Positions 1-9,202 of a stretch of 64,000 nucleotides of DNA are shown here, in pieces (the first letter of the stretch is position 1; every line of letters starts with the position of its first letter). The notes below the pieces were generated by a model, which saw only the letters and a list, made by a program, of their open reading frames with translations, was not told the origin of the DNA and did no database searches. Position numbers and translations under genes: made by a program. The stretch is taken from NCBI RefSeq assembly GCF_947487575.1, contig NZ_CANKXG010000013.1:46397-110396 (forward strand). Reading direction: 5' to 3'. The stretch comes from an uncultured Algibacter sp. Lineage in GTDB: Bacteria; Bacteroidota; Bacteroidia; Flavobacteriales; Flavobacteriaceae.

Positions 1-1
1 T

Positions 2-949
2 GATGTGTTAGCCCCTTTATTAGTTAAGGCGGGTTATACAGTTTATTCTGCATCTAAAAGTGAAAATAGAGTTGTTAGATTGGTAAGTATGTTGTGGACG
101 TGCTTTAAATATAGAAAAAAAGCCGATTATGTTCTTATTGATACCTATAGTACACTCAACTTCTATTATGCTTTTTTTGTGAGTCAATTATGTCAAGTTC
201 TAAAATTGAAGTATTTGCCAATTCTACATGGAGGAAATCTGCCTGAAAGACTTAAGTCATCTTCTAATTTATCTAAATCTATATTCAATAATGCATATAT
301 AAATGTAGCACCTTCAATGTTTATTAAATCTAAATTTGAAGCTTCTGGATTCAATAATGTTATAAACATACCAAATTCAATAGAACTAAAAAATTATCCT
401 TTTAAGGAAAGAACTTTTGATAGTATCAAGTTGCTTTGGGTGCGTTCTTTTTCGAAAATTTATAACCCTTTATTAGCAATTGATGTTATGAAGGCTTTTG
501 AAAATGAATACATTAAGGTTAAACTTTGCATGGTTGGTCCAGATAATGATGGAACTTTACAAGACGCTAAGAAGTATGCTGATAAATTGGATGTTGATGT
601 TCGTTTTACTGGAAAATTGTCAAAAAAAGAATGGATTGAGCTTTCAAAGGAGTATAATATTTTCATTAATACAACAAATTTTGATAATATGCCAGTGAGT
701 GTTATCGAGGCAATGGCTTTGGGGTTGCCTGTAATTTCTACAAACGTTGGGGGGATGCCTTTTTTAATTGAAAACGATAAAAGTGGGATTTTAGTAAAAC
801 CAAATTCTTCAGAAGCTTTTGTTGAATCAATTAAGAAATTATCGAGTTCTGAAGATTATGCTCAAAACATAATACAAGAAGCACGACTGAATACCGAAAA
901 GCTTGATTGGGAAATTGTTAAAAAACAGTGGATTAAAGTATTGAAATAA
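2..949 (+). CDS. Glycosyltransferase family 4 (5' end cut by window edge)
   Basis: The reading frame is open to the left edge, and its first visible residues (VLAPLLVKAGYTV) look like the nucleotide-fold start of a GT-B enzyme, so the true start lies outside the window. The C-terminal half carries the GT4 donor-binding pattern: a VGPD loop near residue 178, then SVIEAMALGLPVISTNVGG near 230-250, containing the E-x7-E type motif. Such enzymes transfer a sugar from a nucleotide-sugar to a growing surface glycan at the inner membrane. The sugar-phosphate transferase gene begins about 60 bases downstream on the same strand, so this is the end of an exopolysaccharide or O-antigen locus. The sugar specificity cannot be read from the sequence. 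Confidence 0.88.
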   Translation, partial: DVLAPLLVKAGYTVYSASKSENRVVRLVSMLWTCFKYRKKADYVLIDTYSTLNFYYAFFVSQLCQVLKLKYLPILHGGNLPERLKSSSNLSKSIFNNAYINVAPSMFIKSKFEASGFNNVINIPNSIELKNYPFKERTFDSIKLLWVRSFSKIYNPLLAIDVMKAFENEYIKVKLCMVGPDNDGTLQDAKKYADKLDVDVRFTGKLSKKEWIELSKEYNIFINTTNFDNMPVSVIEAMALGLPVISTNVGGMPFLIENDKSGILVKPNSSEAFVESIKKLSSSEDYAQNIIQEARLNTEKLDWEIVKKQWIKVLK

Positions 950-1008
950 TTAACTCTTAATAGAATTTTACTTGTTATATTTATAGTCTCTCTATTACCT
1001 CCTTGAAA

Positions 1009-2400
1009 ATGTCTAAAAGTAGCATCCATTTTAATATATCAGAGCGTAAAATACTCTTGCGTATTTTTGATATTTTATCAATATTGTTTGTGCTATATTT
1101 TATTAGTAATACATTTGATTTTGATTATTTTACATTAACAAAAGATAAGTGGGCGTGGGCATTAGTCCTTATTCTTTACGTTTCTATATTCGGCACTGTT
1201 TTTGAATTGTATGATTTGCAAAAAGCAAGTAAAATTGAAAGGATAGCTACAGGAATTGTTTTTACCGTTTCTACAACCGTTTTATTCTATCTTTTAACAC
1301 CATTTTTAACACCAGAGTTGCCTGATAATAGGCTGCAAATCCTTTTCTTTTATTTTGCAATTCTTATTGCTCTGTTTATTTGGAGAATGGCATATATAAG
1401 TTTTATTGTCTCTCCTAGATTCTATAAAAAAGTTTTAATTATTGGTGAAACATCAAACATTGAAACTATTGTTGACGCTTTTAAAAGCTCAGACCCTAAT
1501 TATAAAATTGTTGGTTTTATTAATTGCGAAGTTGATAAAATTGCAGCTGTTAAGTATAATGCCATTCCTGAGTATGGTCCTAAACAGATTAGAGAGATTA
1601 TAAAAAAGGAAAATTTATCTGAAATAGTTGTAGCTAGTTATAATTCAGAAAACATTACTTCTGAAATTTACTATACATTGATAAAATTACTTGAAGAAGG
1701 GTTTCCAATTAATGAATATACACAAGTATATGAGGGGATGACCCAGCGGGTACCAGTTCAGTTTGTTGGTAAAGATTTTTATAAATATTTTCCCTTTAGC
1801 AGAAGTAACCAGAATAAGCTATACTTGTTTTTTCATCGTGTTTTTGATGTTTTAATATCGTTAGTAGGAGTTATTATTGGAGTTGTATTATCACCAATTA
1901 TTTTATTAGGTAACCTTATTGGTAATAGAGGGCCTTTATTCTATTCTCAAGATAGAATAGGTAAAAATGGTAAGGTTTTTAAGATTATTAAGTTTCGAAC
2001 TATGATTAAGAATGCTGAGCAATCTGGTGCGGTTTGGGCAAAAAAAGGAGATGCAAGAGTAACACCTTTTGGTAAATTTTTAAGACATTCAAGATTAGAT
2101 GAAATTCCTCAATTTATAAATATATTAAAAAGTGAAATGAGTTTGATTGGCCCTAGACCAGAACGGCCATTTTTTGTAAAAGAACTTTCAGGAATGCTTC
2201 CGTTTTATGAAACAAGGCATATTGTTAAACCTGGACTTACAGGTTGGGCACAGGTAAAAACAAGATATGCTGCCTCAATTGATGACAGTTTACTTAAACT
2301 GCAATATGATTTATATTATATTAAGCATAGGAGCTTTTTTCTAGATATGAATATCTTGATAAAGACTTTGAGTACTATTATCTTTTTTAGAGGGCAATAA
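1009..2400 (+). CDS. Exopolysaccharide polyprenyl glycosylphosphotransferase (sugar transferase)
   Basis: This enzyme links a sugar-1-phosphate to undecaprenyl phosphate, the first step of surface polysaccharide assembly. The N-terminal third has four to five hydrophobic segments, followed by a Rossmann-like middle (VLIIGETSN) and another membrane segment near residue 280. The C-terminal catalytic domain shows FRTM, RVTPFGKFLRHSRLDEIPQ and SLIGPRPERP, all hallmarks of the WbaP/WcaJ/PglC bacterial sugar transferase domain. The length of about 463 residues matches the WcaJ type. I place the start at ATG 1009; a TTG two codons earlier is less likely. It is probably co-transcribed with the upstream glycosyltransferase. 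Confidence 0.92.
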   Translation: MSKSSIHFNISERKILLRIFDILSILFVLYFISNTFDFDYFTLTKDKWAWALVLILYVSIFGTVFELYDLQKASKIERIATGIVFTVSTTVLFYLLTPFLTPELPDNRLQILFFYFAILIALFIWRMAYISFIVSPRFYKKVLIIGETSNIETIVDAFKSSDPNYKIVGFINCEVDKIAAVKYNAIPEYGPKQIREIIKKENLSEIVVASYNSENITSEIYYTLIKLLEEGFPINEYTQVYEGMTQRVPVQFVGKDFYKYFPFSRSNQNKLYLFFHRVFDVLISLVGVIIGVVLSPIILLGNLIGNRGPLFYSQDRIGKNGKVFKIIKFRTMIKNAEQSGAVWAKKGDARVTPFGKFLRHSRLDEIPQFINILKSEMSLIGPRPERPFFVKELSGMLPFYETRHIVKPGLTGWAQVKTRYAASIDDSLLKLQYDLYYIKHRSFFLDMNILIKTLSTIIFFRGQ

Positions 2401-2417
2401 AAATTTCGTAATCCAAT

Positions 2418-3593
2418 TTACTGTTTGTTGAAATGTTTCACTAAAAAGATATACCTGAAAAATAAGGCGATAAGTAATGGGGTTAAACCAATAGCAAAAA
2501 CTTGAACTCCTATTAACCAATGTAGTGTTAAAAGACAAAGAAAAATTATTAATAACTTAATATACTTTACAAACCAAGCACTTACCTCTTTTCTAAAAAA
2601 TTGACCAATAACTAAAATATTAAGTGCAAAAGCCCAAAGCAGATTGTAGTTTTGGTGGGTTCCTGTATGATCTGTAGCAAACCATAACAATAATATAAAT
2701 ACACCTATTAAGCCTGTTATTGAAAAAAGTGCTATATCTAACCATTTGGTATGTTTTCCTTTTTTTGAGTCATTGTATGTAATGTAAATGATTAACAAAC
2801 CGATGACTCCCAAGATAAAAAGTGGACTTAATAAAAATTGACTGGCTATAGGCGTTTCCTTTTTAGAATATATAGTTTGATTTAGTTTTACTAAAGGTTT
2901 TTTGCTGTCTCCAATCGTAGCATTTTCAAAAAAACTATATATGTTTTTAGGTAAAAACATATGGTTTTCGGGAGTTGCTTTTTTGTCAATTACCGAGCCA
3001 AGTGCTAAATCAATACCTAAACTTCCCCAAGAATTTCTATTCAAATTGTTTTGAATTAAAGTTCTGAACGTAGCATCTTTAAAATTATTTGGAGTATTAA
3101 AAGTGGTCGTATTGTTTGACGTAATATTAATTACATCTTTAATTTTTGTGGCACAATTATCATAAAAAAACTCGTATAAATAGCGTCTATTTTCAGGTTT
3201 ATAATTGTTTATTAAATAATCATAAAGGTTTTGTTTTTGGGATTGTGATAAATTTAAAACTTGCTCTTTAATACTTCTATTGTAGTAGTTGTAAACTTGA
3301 TAAAATCTCTTAAAATCAGTTTTATTTATAAGGTAATTAAGTTTTCCTTGCGCAAATTTTAGATAGAAATTTGGGGCGTCAAAATCGTATTCGCCATAAC
3401 CATAAACCACATCTAGTCCGTTATTCGTATCTCTAATCCTAAAAGCACTATGGCCAAAAGCATCATTTAACGAATTCCCAGGGCCAACTGTGAGCACGCT
3501 AATCTCAGCTTGAGAAGTTAATTGGTTTTGTTGAGCAAAGGAGATGTCAACAAGAAAAAAAAGAAGTATAAAAAGTGTAAAATTGTGCTTCAT
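2418..3593 (-). CDS. DUF4105 / Lnb N-terminal-domain membrane protein
   Basis: A signal peptide (cleavage likely after SFAQQ) leads into a periplasmic domain of about 240 residues. It contains FGHSAFRI (near 47) and YDNCATKI (near 146), which supply the His and Cys of a papain/NlpC-like fold. The rest holds about four hydrophobic segments. This matches DUF4105, the family of the Gram-positive lipoprotein N-acyltransferase Lnb. An Lnb-like role in lipoprotein acylation is an inference from family membership. The start overlaps the stop of the upstream PorV-family gene by one base (TAATG), which suggests translational coupling. The closing hydrophobic segments end close to the 3' end of the convergent sugar transferase gene. 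Confidence 0.8.
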   Translation of the reverse strand: MKHNFTLFILLFFLVDISFAQQNQLTSQAEISVLTVGPGNSLNDAFGHSAFRIRDTNNGLDVVYGYGEYDFDAPNFYLKFAQGKLNYLINKTDFKRFYQVYNYYNRSIKEQVLNLSQSQKQNLYDYLINNYKPENRRYLYEFFYDNCATKIKDVINITSNNTTTFNTPNNFKDATFRTLIQNNLNRNSWGSLGIDLALGSVIDKKATPENHMFLPKNIYSFFENATIGDSKKPLVKLNQTIYSKKETPIASQFLLSPLFILGVIGLLIIYITYNDSKKGKHTKWLDIALFSITGLIGVFILLLWFATDHTGTHQNYNLLWAFALNILVIGQFFRKEVSAWFVKYIKLLIIFLCLLTLHWLIGVQVFAIGLTPLLIALFFRYIFLVKHFNKQ

Positions 3594-4687
3594 TATCTAA
3601 ATATACTAAAATCAAGCTTTAGTGAAAACACATTGGAATAGAGTGCACCACTTTGGTCTCCAATATCGGTAAACGCATAATCAATTTGAATACCGTTGTA
3701 TTTAAAACCTAAGCCAAAACTAGGTTGAAATGTTAATTGTTCTTCGTCAAATTGTTCTTCGTTTTGAAAATTTCCAAGTCCCCCTCTTAAATATACCATA
3801 TCAATATAACCAAATTCGAACCCTAATGCTGGATTTATACTGGCAAATGATGTTGAAATGAGATCGTTATTTTCTTCAAACCGAACATTTAAGTTAACCG
3901 ATGTTAAGAGTGTATAATCAACATTAAAATCAACTAGCTTTGAAATTCCAATTTGTAATTTAGGAATAGTAATTTCAGTACTTTCTGGCAATTCTTGGTT
4001 CTGGCCTTCAACCGCATTACTAATAGTTGCAAACTCATCTTCATCAATGGCCCAGGCATTAAACGTAGTGGTTATATCTCTGGCCATAATACCAAACTTC
4101 CAATCATTATTGGTTTCAAACTGAATTCCAAGATCTAAACCAAAACCCCAAGAGGAAGCAAAATCACCAATAATTCTTCGGATAACTTTTGCATTTATTC
4201 CATAATTAAGACCATTTAGGGGTAATGCTCGAGCGTAAGAAAATGTTAAACCGTAATCTGCAGCAGAAAATAAACTGATTCTATCGTAATTAATATTGCC
4301 TTCTGCATCAATAAGTTGCGTGGTGTTTAATATGTCATCAACAGCAAAACGAATTAGCGAAATACCAACCGCACTTCTGTTATCTAAAGGCATTGCAAAA
4401 GCTGCATAATCATAATTAGCAATATTTGCGAAATAACTGGAATGCATCAAAGATAATTGGTTGTCTTCGAGTTTTAAAAGACCAGCAGGGTTCCAATACC
4501 CCGAATTTACGTCGGATGTGTGAGAGGTGACTGCACTACTCATTCCCAATGCAGCAGCATCCACACCAATATTCATAAACTCATTGGAGTATTTCCTAAC
4601 AGTTTGACTAAATAAAGAAGCAGATAAAACACAAAATAATGTGGTGATGTAAAGTCTCAATCGCAATTTTTTTACAAAGATGCACAT
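3593..4687 (-). CDS. PorV/PorQ-family outer-membrane protein
   Basis: After a signal peptide (cleavage near SLFSQ) the mature protein begins with the family's typical pattern: FMNIGVDAAALGMSSAV followed by SGYWNPAGL. The rest alternates in the way expected of a transmembrane beta-barrel and ends in an aromatic residue plus Arg (SIFR). PorV is a type IX secretion shuttle and PorQ is a relative; many Bacteroidetes carry extra paralogues of unproven function, and this is most likely one of those. It is the first gene of a two-gene operon with the DUF4105 protein. If the Lnb reading of the partner is right, the pair could serve envelope protein maturation, but that is inference. Confidence 0.82.
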   Translation of the reverse strand: MCIFVKKLRLRLYITTLFCVLSASLFSQTVRKYSNEFMNIGVDAAALGMSSAVTSHTSDVNSGYWNPAGLLKLEDNQLSLMHSSYFANIANYDYAAFAMPLDNRSAVGISLIRFAVDDILNTTQLIDAEGNINYDRISLFSAADYGLTFSYARALPLNGLNYGINAKVIRRIIGDFASSWGFGLDLGIQFETNNDWKFGIMARDITTTFNAWAIDEDEFATISNAVEGQNQELPESTEITIPKLQIGISKLVDFNVDYTLLTSVNLNVRFEENNDLISTSFASINPALGFEFGYIDMVYLRGGLGNFQNEEQFDEEQLTFQPSFGLGFKYNGIQIDYAFTDIGDQSGALYSNVFSLKLDFSIFR

Positions 4688-4776
4688 AATTTACATTCTT
4701 TAAAACTTCAAAATATAATAGATATTGCTTTAGACTCAATTTGTTTGTTATTTTTACAAAATTAAAATACATTAAT

Positions 4777-5520
4777 ATGAAAAAACATATACCTAATGCA
4801 CTTACGCTTTTAAACTTATTATGCGGAAGTATAGCTGTGATTCTTGCAGTTAATAGTCATTTTGTTTCTGCAGCTTTATTTGTGTTTCTGGGTATATTTT
4901 TTGATTTTTTTGATGGTTTTGCAGCTAGAAAGCTAAATGTTCAAAGTGAATTGGGTTTGCAATTAGATTCGCTTGCAGATATGGTAACTAGCGGATTAGT
5001 TCCAGGTATTTTTATGTACAAACTTTTGAGTTTAACAGTGGATATGCCTGAAATATCAAATGATTGGGATTCTATCGTGGGATTTGAAGGATTCAAAATA
5101 GCAATTTTGCCATTAATGGGTTTACTAATAACTCTAGCTTCTGCTTATAGGCTAGCAAAGTTTAATATAGACGAAGATCAGCAAAGTTTCTTTAAAGGCT
5201 TGCCAACTCCTGCAAATACCTTATTAATTATTTCATTGCCTTTAATTATAGAATTTCAAAATAGTGATGCTATTAACACAATTATTCTAAATAAATGGTT
5301 TTTAATTGGGCTTACGCTTTTAAGCTGTTATTTGCTCAATTCAGGTATTAAGTTGTTTGCTTTAAAGTTTAAAGATTACAGCTTTAAAGGAAATGCAACC
5401 CGTTATATCTTTATTATTTTATGTTTAGTATTGCTTATAGTTTTACAATTTGCTGCAATACCAGCTATAATATTACTTTATATAATCATGTCTGTTTTAG
5501 ATAATTTAACTTCAAAATAA
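4777..5520 (+). CDS. pssA: CDP-diacylglycerol-serine O-phosphatidyltransferase
   Basis: This integral membrane enzyme makes phosphatidylserine from CDP-diacylglycerol and serine, the precursor of phosphatidylethanolamine. The CDP-alcohol phosphotransferase signature is visible: DG-x2-AR, then G, then D-x3-D, within FDGFAARKLNVQSELG and LDSLAD, residues about 39-66. Six to eight hydrophobic segments follow. The start is ATG 4777; a TTG 36 bases upstream would place 12 unrelated residues before the conserved KHIPNALTLLNLLCG, so I rejected it. A TerC-family gene follows after 10 bases and is probably co-transcribed. Confidence 0.93.
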   Translation: MKKHIPNALTLLNLLCGSIAVILAVNSHFVSAALFVFLGIFFDFFDGFAARKLNVQSELGLQLDSLADMVTSGLVPGIFMYKLLSLTVDMPEISNDWDSIVGFEGFKIAILPLMGLLITLASAYRLAKFNIDEDQQSFFKGLPTPANTLLIISLPLIIEFQNSDAINTIILNKWFLIGLTLLSCYLLNSGIKLFALKFKDYSFKGNATRYIFIILCLVLLIVLQFAAIPAIILLYIIMSVLDNLTSK

Positions 5521-5530
5521 ATTTTTACTC

Positions 5531-6346
5531 ATGTTAGAAAACATTTTTACCTTATTAATGTTAGTACTTTTACAAGCTGTTTTAGGGTTTGATAACCTCC
5601 TATATATTTCTTTAGAAAGTAAAAAGGCTCCTGATTCAGATCAAAAAAGAGTTCGAAAAGTTGGTATTCTTATAGCTATAGGCTTAAGAATTGCTTTGCT
5701 TTTTATTTTAGTTTCTGTTATTGGTTATTTTCAAACACCATTTTCTTGGTTAACAGGAGGTATTGATGATGTTTTGAAATTTGCATTTAACGGGCACAGT
5801 TTAATAGTTCTTGCTGGAGGCGGATTTATTATTTATACAGCGATTAAAGAAATTTGGCATATGATTTCTACAAAAGATTTAAGTCATGATGTTGAAGGAG
5901 ATTCAAAACGAACTAAATCCCCGAATGCGGTTGTTACTAGTATTGTTATTATGAATTTGGTTTTTTCTTTTGATTCTATTTTAGCTGCTATTGGTCTTAC
6001 TAGTTCTATTGAAAACTCAACAACAGCATTTATTATTATGGCAATAGCTATTGTATTTAGCGGTTTGTTAATGTTGGTGTTAGCAGATAAAATCTCTGTA
6101 TTTCTGGCTAAAAACAGAATGTATGAAGTATTAGGGTTATTTATACTTTTTATTGTTGGAATTATGCTAGTAACCGAAGGTGGGCATTTAGCACATTTAA
6201 AAATATTTGGTAACGAGATTGTACCAATGAGTAAAACAACGTTCTATTTTGTTATTGTAGTTTTAGTGATTGTTGATGTGGTTCAAGGACGCTATCAGAA
6301 GAAGTTGTTGACTGAGCAGAATGTAAGTAAAAATTATAAAAAGTAA
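5531..6346 (+). CDS. TerC-family integral membrane protein
   Basis: There are seven to eight membrane segments. The family-defining acidic membrane motifs are LGFDNLLYI near residue 18 and FSFDSILAAIG near 145. TerC-type proteins are implicated in metal ion handling, mainly manganese or calcium export during or after protein secretion, and in tellurite-resistance operons; no ter genes occur nearby, so a tellurite role is unlikely. The gene starts 10 bases after pssA, so both are probably read from one message. The substrate cannot be assigned. Confidence 0.87.
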   Translation: MLENIFTLLMLVLLQAVLGFDNLLYISLESKKAPDSDQKRVRKVGILIAIGLRIALLFILVSVIGYFQTPFSWLTGGIDDVLKFAFNGHSLIVLAGGGFIIYTAIKEIWHMISTKDLSHDVEGDSKRTKSPNAVVTSIVIMNLVFSFDSILAAIGLTSSIENSTTAFIIMAIAIVFSGLLMLVLADKISVFLAKNRMYEVLGLFILFIVGIMLVTEGGHLAHLKIFGNEIVPMSKTTFYFVIVVLVIVDVVQGRYQKKLLTEQNVSKNYKK

Positions 6347-6402
6347 TTTATTTTTTATATTTACAATTAAACATCTAATAACTTCATTAAAAATAAATAA
6401 TA

Positions 6403-7236
6403 ATGGCAGATGCAAAAATCACATGGATTCACCGTCTTAAAGAAGGTTATAAAATAGCAAAAAGGCCTATTGCATATATTATTATGTTTATAGCTGTACT
6501 ATTGGAATCTCCTATTGTAGAATTTTTGAAAGATGAAGATAAGCGTGCTGTACAAGTAGTTATGCTGATTTTTTTATCTCTTATTTTGATGCAAATGATG
6601 TTTGAGATGTATGAGAAAATTATTAAAGAAGATAAAGGTTTGAATTTGATGGCTTCAGGTGAATTGCATAAAAAGATTGAATCAATCATTCAAAAAGAAA
6701 AAAGCGTTAATATAAAATATATTGGAGTTGCAGGTAGAAATGGTTGGAATAATGTATTATCAAAGCTTATTGATGAAAACAACCCAAATTCATTAGTTTC
6801 GAATAGAACCAAATTTACCATTGATGTAGGGTTATTGAATCCTGAAGTCCAAAAAGATAACTCAGGTATATATGAACGATTTGGAGAAGTAGAGAATATT
6901 TCTAACTCAATTAAAAATGCTTCAGGATATATTTCCGATGTTTCAATTTCTGGCTCAGAAATTAGATTGCATCACTATAGCCACATGCCTAATATGTTAG
7001 GTTTTTTAGTTAATGATAATTATTTGTTTGTAACATATGCTTTTTGGGAAAATTATCACGGTAAGATGACTATTCGAGGAGGTGGAACAGAATATTTTGA
7101 ATATGATAAAAATGATGAATTTGGGGGGCAAGAAGTTATTAGGAGATTTAATGGTTGGTTTAGTTATATTTCTAAATCAACAAATGGCTTAGCTACTAAT
7201 AATGATTATAAATCTGCACAAATTCAGGATGATTAG
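6403..7236 (+). CDS. Membrane-anchored protein of unknown function
   Basis: I do not recognise this protein. Residues about 20-40 and 48-67 form two membrane helices separated by a short charged loop (KDEDKRA), so the remaining roughly 205 residues should be a single soluble domain. That domain contains YIGVAGRNGW (near 106), TIDVGLLNPEV (near 140), then SGSEIRLHHYSHMP (near 190) and DNYLFVTYAFWE (near 207). The pattern of a glycine-rich loop followed by a strand, an Arg-His segment and a display-strand resembles PLD-like or effector-type sensor domains, but no HKD motif is present. It starts 57 bases after the TerC gene. It ends before 120 bases of non-coding DNA. Confidence 0.55.
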   Translation: MADAKITWIHRLKEGYKIAKRPIAYIIMFIAVLLESPIVEFLKDEDKRAVQVVMLIFLSLILMQMMFEMYEKIIKEDKGLNLMASGELHKKIESIIQKEKSVNIKYIGVAGRNGWNNVLSKLIDENNPNSLVSNRTKFTIDVGLLNPEVQKDNSGIYERFGEVENISNSIKNASGYISDVSISGSEIRLHHYSHMPNMLGFLVNDNYLFVTYAFWENYHGKMTIRGGGTEYFEYDKNDEFGGQEVIRRFNGWFSYISKSTNGLATNNDYKSAQIQDD

Positions 7237-7354
7237 TAAAGGGATAAGAGGTGTGGTGTAATGTTTCTAGGAATTTATGTGAATTCTGCTTTTATATTAG
7301 TTATAAGCAATGTTAATTGTGAATAGTAAAAATAATAAAATATGCCTAAGGCTT

Positions 7355-8095
7355 CTAATCCCTAATCTTCTTTTTACGTAATTCGAAATTCTGTCCTAAA
7401 TATACTTTTCGTACCATATCATCGGCTGCAAGTTCTTCAGGAACACCATGCTTTAAAATACCACCTTCAAACATTAAGTAAGTTCTGTCTGTGATAGCAA
7501 GTGTTTCTTGTACGTTATGATCGGTAATAAGAATGCCAATATTCTTTTTAGTAAGTTGCGCTACAATACGCTGAATATCCTCAACAGCAACAGGGTCTAC
7601 ACCTGCAAAAGGCTCATCTAATAGAATAAAATTAGGGTCGGTAGCTAAGGCACGCGCAATTTCTGTTCTACGGCGCTCTCCACCAGATAATAAATCGCCA
7701 CGACTTTTACGAATATGCCCTAAGCTAAACTCTTCAATAAGCGATTCCATTTTCATGTTTTGCTCTTTTTTACTCAATTTTGTAAGTTGGAGTACACTTA
7801 GAATATTATCTTCTATACTGAGTTTTCTAAAAACAGAAGCTTCTTGTGCTAAGTAGCCAATACCGTTTTGTGCACGTTTGTACATAGGGTATTTGGTAAT
7901 TTCGGTATTATCAAGAAAAATATGACCACCATTGGGCTTAATTAAGCCTACTATCATGTAGAAAGAGGTTGTTTTACCAGCACCGTTTGGTCCTAATAAT
8001 CCAACAATTTCCCCTTGATTTACTTCAAGAGAAACACCTTTTACTACTTTTCGTCCGCTGTAGGACTTCATTAAATTTTCTGCTCTTAGAATCAT
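7355..8095 (-). CDS. lptB: LPS export ABC transporter ATPase LptB
   Basis: LptB powers extraction of lipopolysaccharide from the inner membrane by LptFG. The Walker A GPNGAGKT lies at residues 35-42, the Q-loop is in [14 protein letters not shown], the signature is LSGGERRR near 140, and Walker B is [13 protein letters not shown] near 163. The family-specific words EASVFRKLS and the C-terminal LGQNFEL set it apart from generic ABC ATPases. Its length of 246 residues is normal. The upstream gap carries a dispersed hairpin repeat. The tatC-kdsD pair lies further upstream on the same strand, and kdsD also serves LPS (Kdo) synthesis. Confidence 0.94.
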   Translation of the reverse strand: MILRAENLMKSYSGRKVVKGVSLEVNQGEIVGLLGPNGAGKTTSFYMIVGLIKPNGGHIFLDNTEITKYPMYKRAQNGIGYLAQEASVFRKLSIEDNILSVLQLTKLSKKEQNMKMESLIEEFSLGHIRKSRGDLLSGGERRRTEIARALATDPNFILLDEPFAGVDPVAVEDIQRIVAQLTKKNIGILITDHNVQETLAITDRTYLMFEGGILKHGVPEELAADDMVRKVYLGQNFELRKKKIRD

Positions 8096-8234
8096 GGGTG
8101 CAATTACGGAAATTTTAATTAATTGTGGAAATTGTTACTGTGGTATAACGCTTTATTAACCTTTTTAATTGTTAAATAGACTTGATTTTAGAGTTAGTGC
8201 TAATTTATGATAGGTTTTTAGTTGGCGGATATGT

Positions 8235-8358
8235 GCGTTAGGGATTGAACGGCATGTTTGAAATCCCCGACGAAGGAGGGATTGAGTAGTGAAAGCCCGA
8301 CCATTTATAATCCTTTAAGGTTTTTAGAAACCTTAAAGGATTATAAATGGTAACGCCC
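8235..8358 (+). repeat. Modular GCGTTA...TAACGC intergenic repeat, copy A
   Basis: The element begins with GCGTTAGGGATTG and ends with GGTAACGCCC, so its ends GCGTTA and TAACGC are inverted repeats. Between them lie the conserved words CCCGACGAAGGAGG and AAGCCCGACC. This copy is distinctive because a perfect 21-base inverted repeat (arms 8303-8323 and 8328-8348, loop TTAG) occupies the slot between CCCGACC and GGTAACG, where other copies have only a short hairpin. It lies between the starts and ends of minus-strand genes (tatC and lptB) and could act as a structured processing or termination signal. Confidence 0.8.
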
Positions 8359-8380
8359 AAAATTAATTTGTAAAATAATA

Positions 8381-9202
8381 TTAGGCTCGTTTTTCTTTTT
8401 TCTTTTGATTTCTGATGACGATTTTAGAAATATAAATACTTACTTGGTATAAAATTATAATGGGGATGGCTACTATAACTTGACTTGTAATATCTGGAGG
8501 TGTTATAATTGCTGATAAAATTAATACAATAACAAGGGCGTATTTTCTGTATTTTCTTAAAATTTCTGGGGTTACTAAACCAATTTTTGTTAAGAAATAG
8601 ATGATGATAGGTAGTTCGAAAATTAATCCTGATGCTAGTGCGGATGAGCGCACTAATGCAATGTATGAACTGATATCTATTTGATTATCTACTCTTGTAG
8701 AAATACTATAATTGGCTAAAAAGTTTAAAGATAATGGGGTTATAATATAGTAGCCGAAAAGCACACCAATAAAGAATAGCATAGATGAAATTATTATAAA
8801 ACCGCGAGAATGTTTACGCTCATTACTGTGTAAACCTGGACTAATAAATTTCCATAACTGATAAATTACGTAAGGAAAAGAGATGATGAAACCACCTAAA
8901 ATGGCTGTCCAGATATCTGCTGAGAATTGACCTGCCATGGTTCGGTTTTGTAAAATCATTGGCATTTCTTCGGCACAAAATGTGGTGTCTACACCAATTA
9001 ATTTTGCGGTTTGGCAGAGTATGTTATAGGTTGGGAAACCCATATTTAGCGGGGCGAAAATAATTTGATCAAACACAAAACGGCTGAAAATAAAAACTAA
9101 TGTAGCTACAATAATAACTGCAGTTATTATTCGAATTAAGTGCCAGCGTAAATCTTCAAGATGGTCTAAAAAAGACATCTCATTAATATTTTTTTTAGCC
9201 AT
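8381..9202 (-). CDS. tatC: Sec-independent protein translocase TatC
   Basis: TatC is the receptor that binds twin-arginine signal peptides in the inner membrane. The N-terminus MSFLDHLEDLRWHLIR, with the conserved HLEDLR element, and six hydrophobic segments identify it. FISFPYVIYQLWKFISPGL near residue 110 is the conserved second-helix region. There is a somewhat long periplasmic insert between helices 1 and 2 (residues about 50-95). The start overlaps the stop of kdsD by TAATG, so the two are translationally coupled. No tatA is visible in the window. Confidence 0.95.
   Translation of the reverse strand: MAKKNINEMSFLDHLEDLRWHLIRIITAVIIVATLVFIFSRFVFDQIIFAPLNMGFPTYNILCQTAKLIGVDTTFCAEEMPMILQNRTMAGQFSADIWTAILGGFIISFPYVIYQLWKFISPGLHSNERKHSRGFIIISSMLFFIGVLFGYYIITPLSLNFLANYSISTRVDNQIDISSYIALVRSSALASGLIFELPIIIYFLTKIGLVTPEILRKYRKYALVIVLILSAIITPPDITSQVIVAIPIIILYQVSIYISKIVIRNQKKKEKRA

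Noticed and set aside
1003..1008. TTG start for the sugar transferase gene
   Set aside because: ATG 1009 is two codons downstream and is a better start; no evidence favours TTG.
5531..6346. Assigning tellurite resistance to the TerC-family gene
   Set aside because: No other ter gene is near, and most TerC relatives act in metal ion handling.
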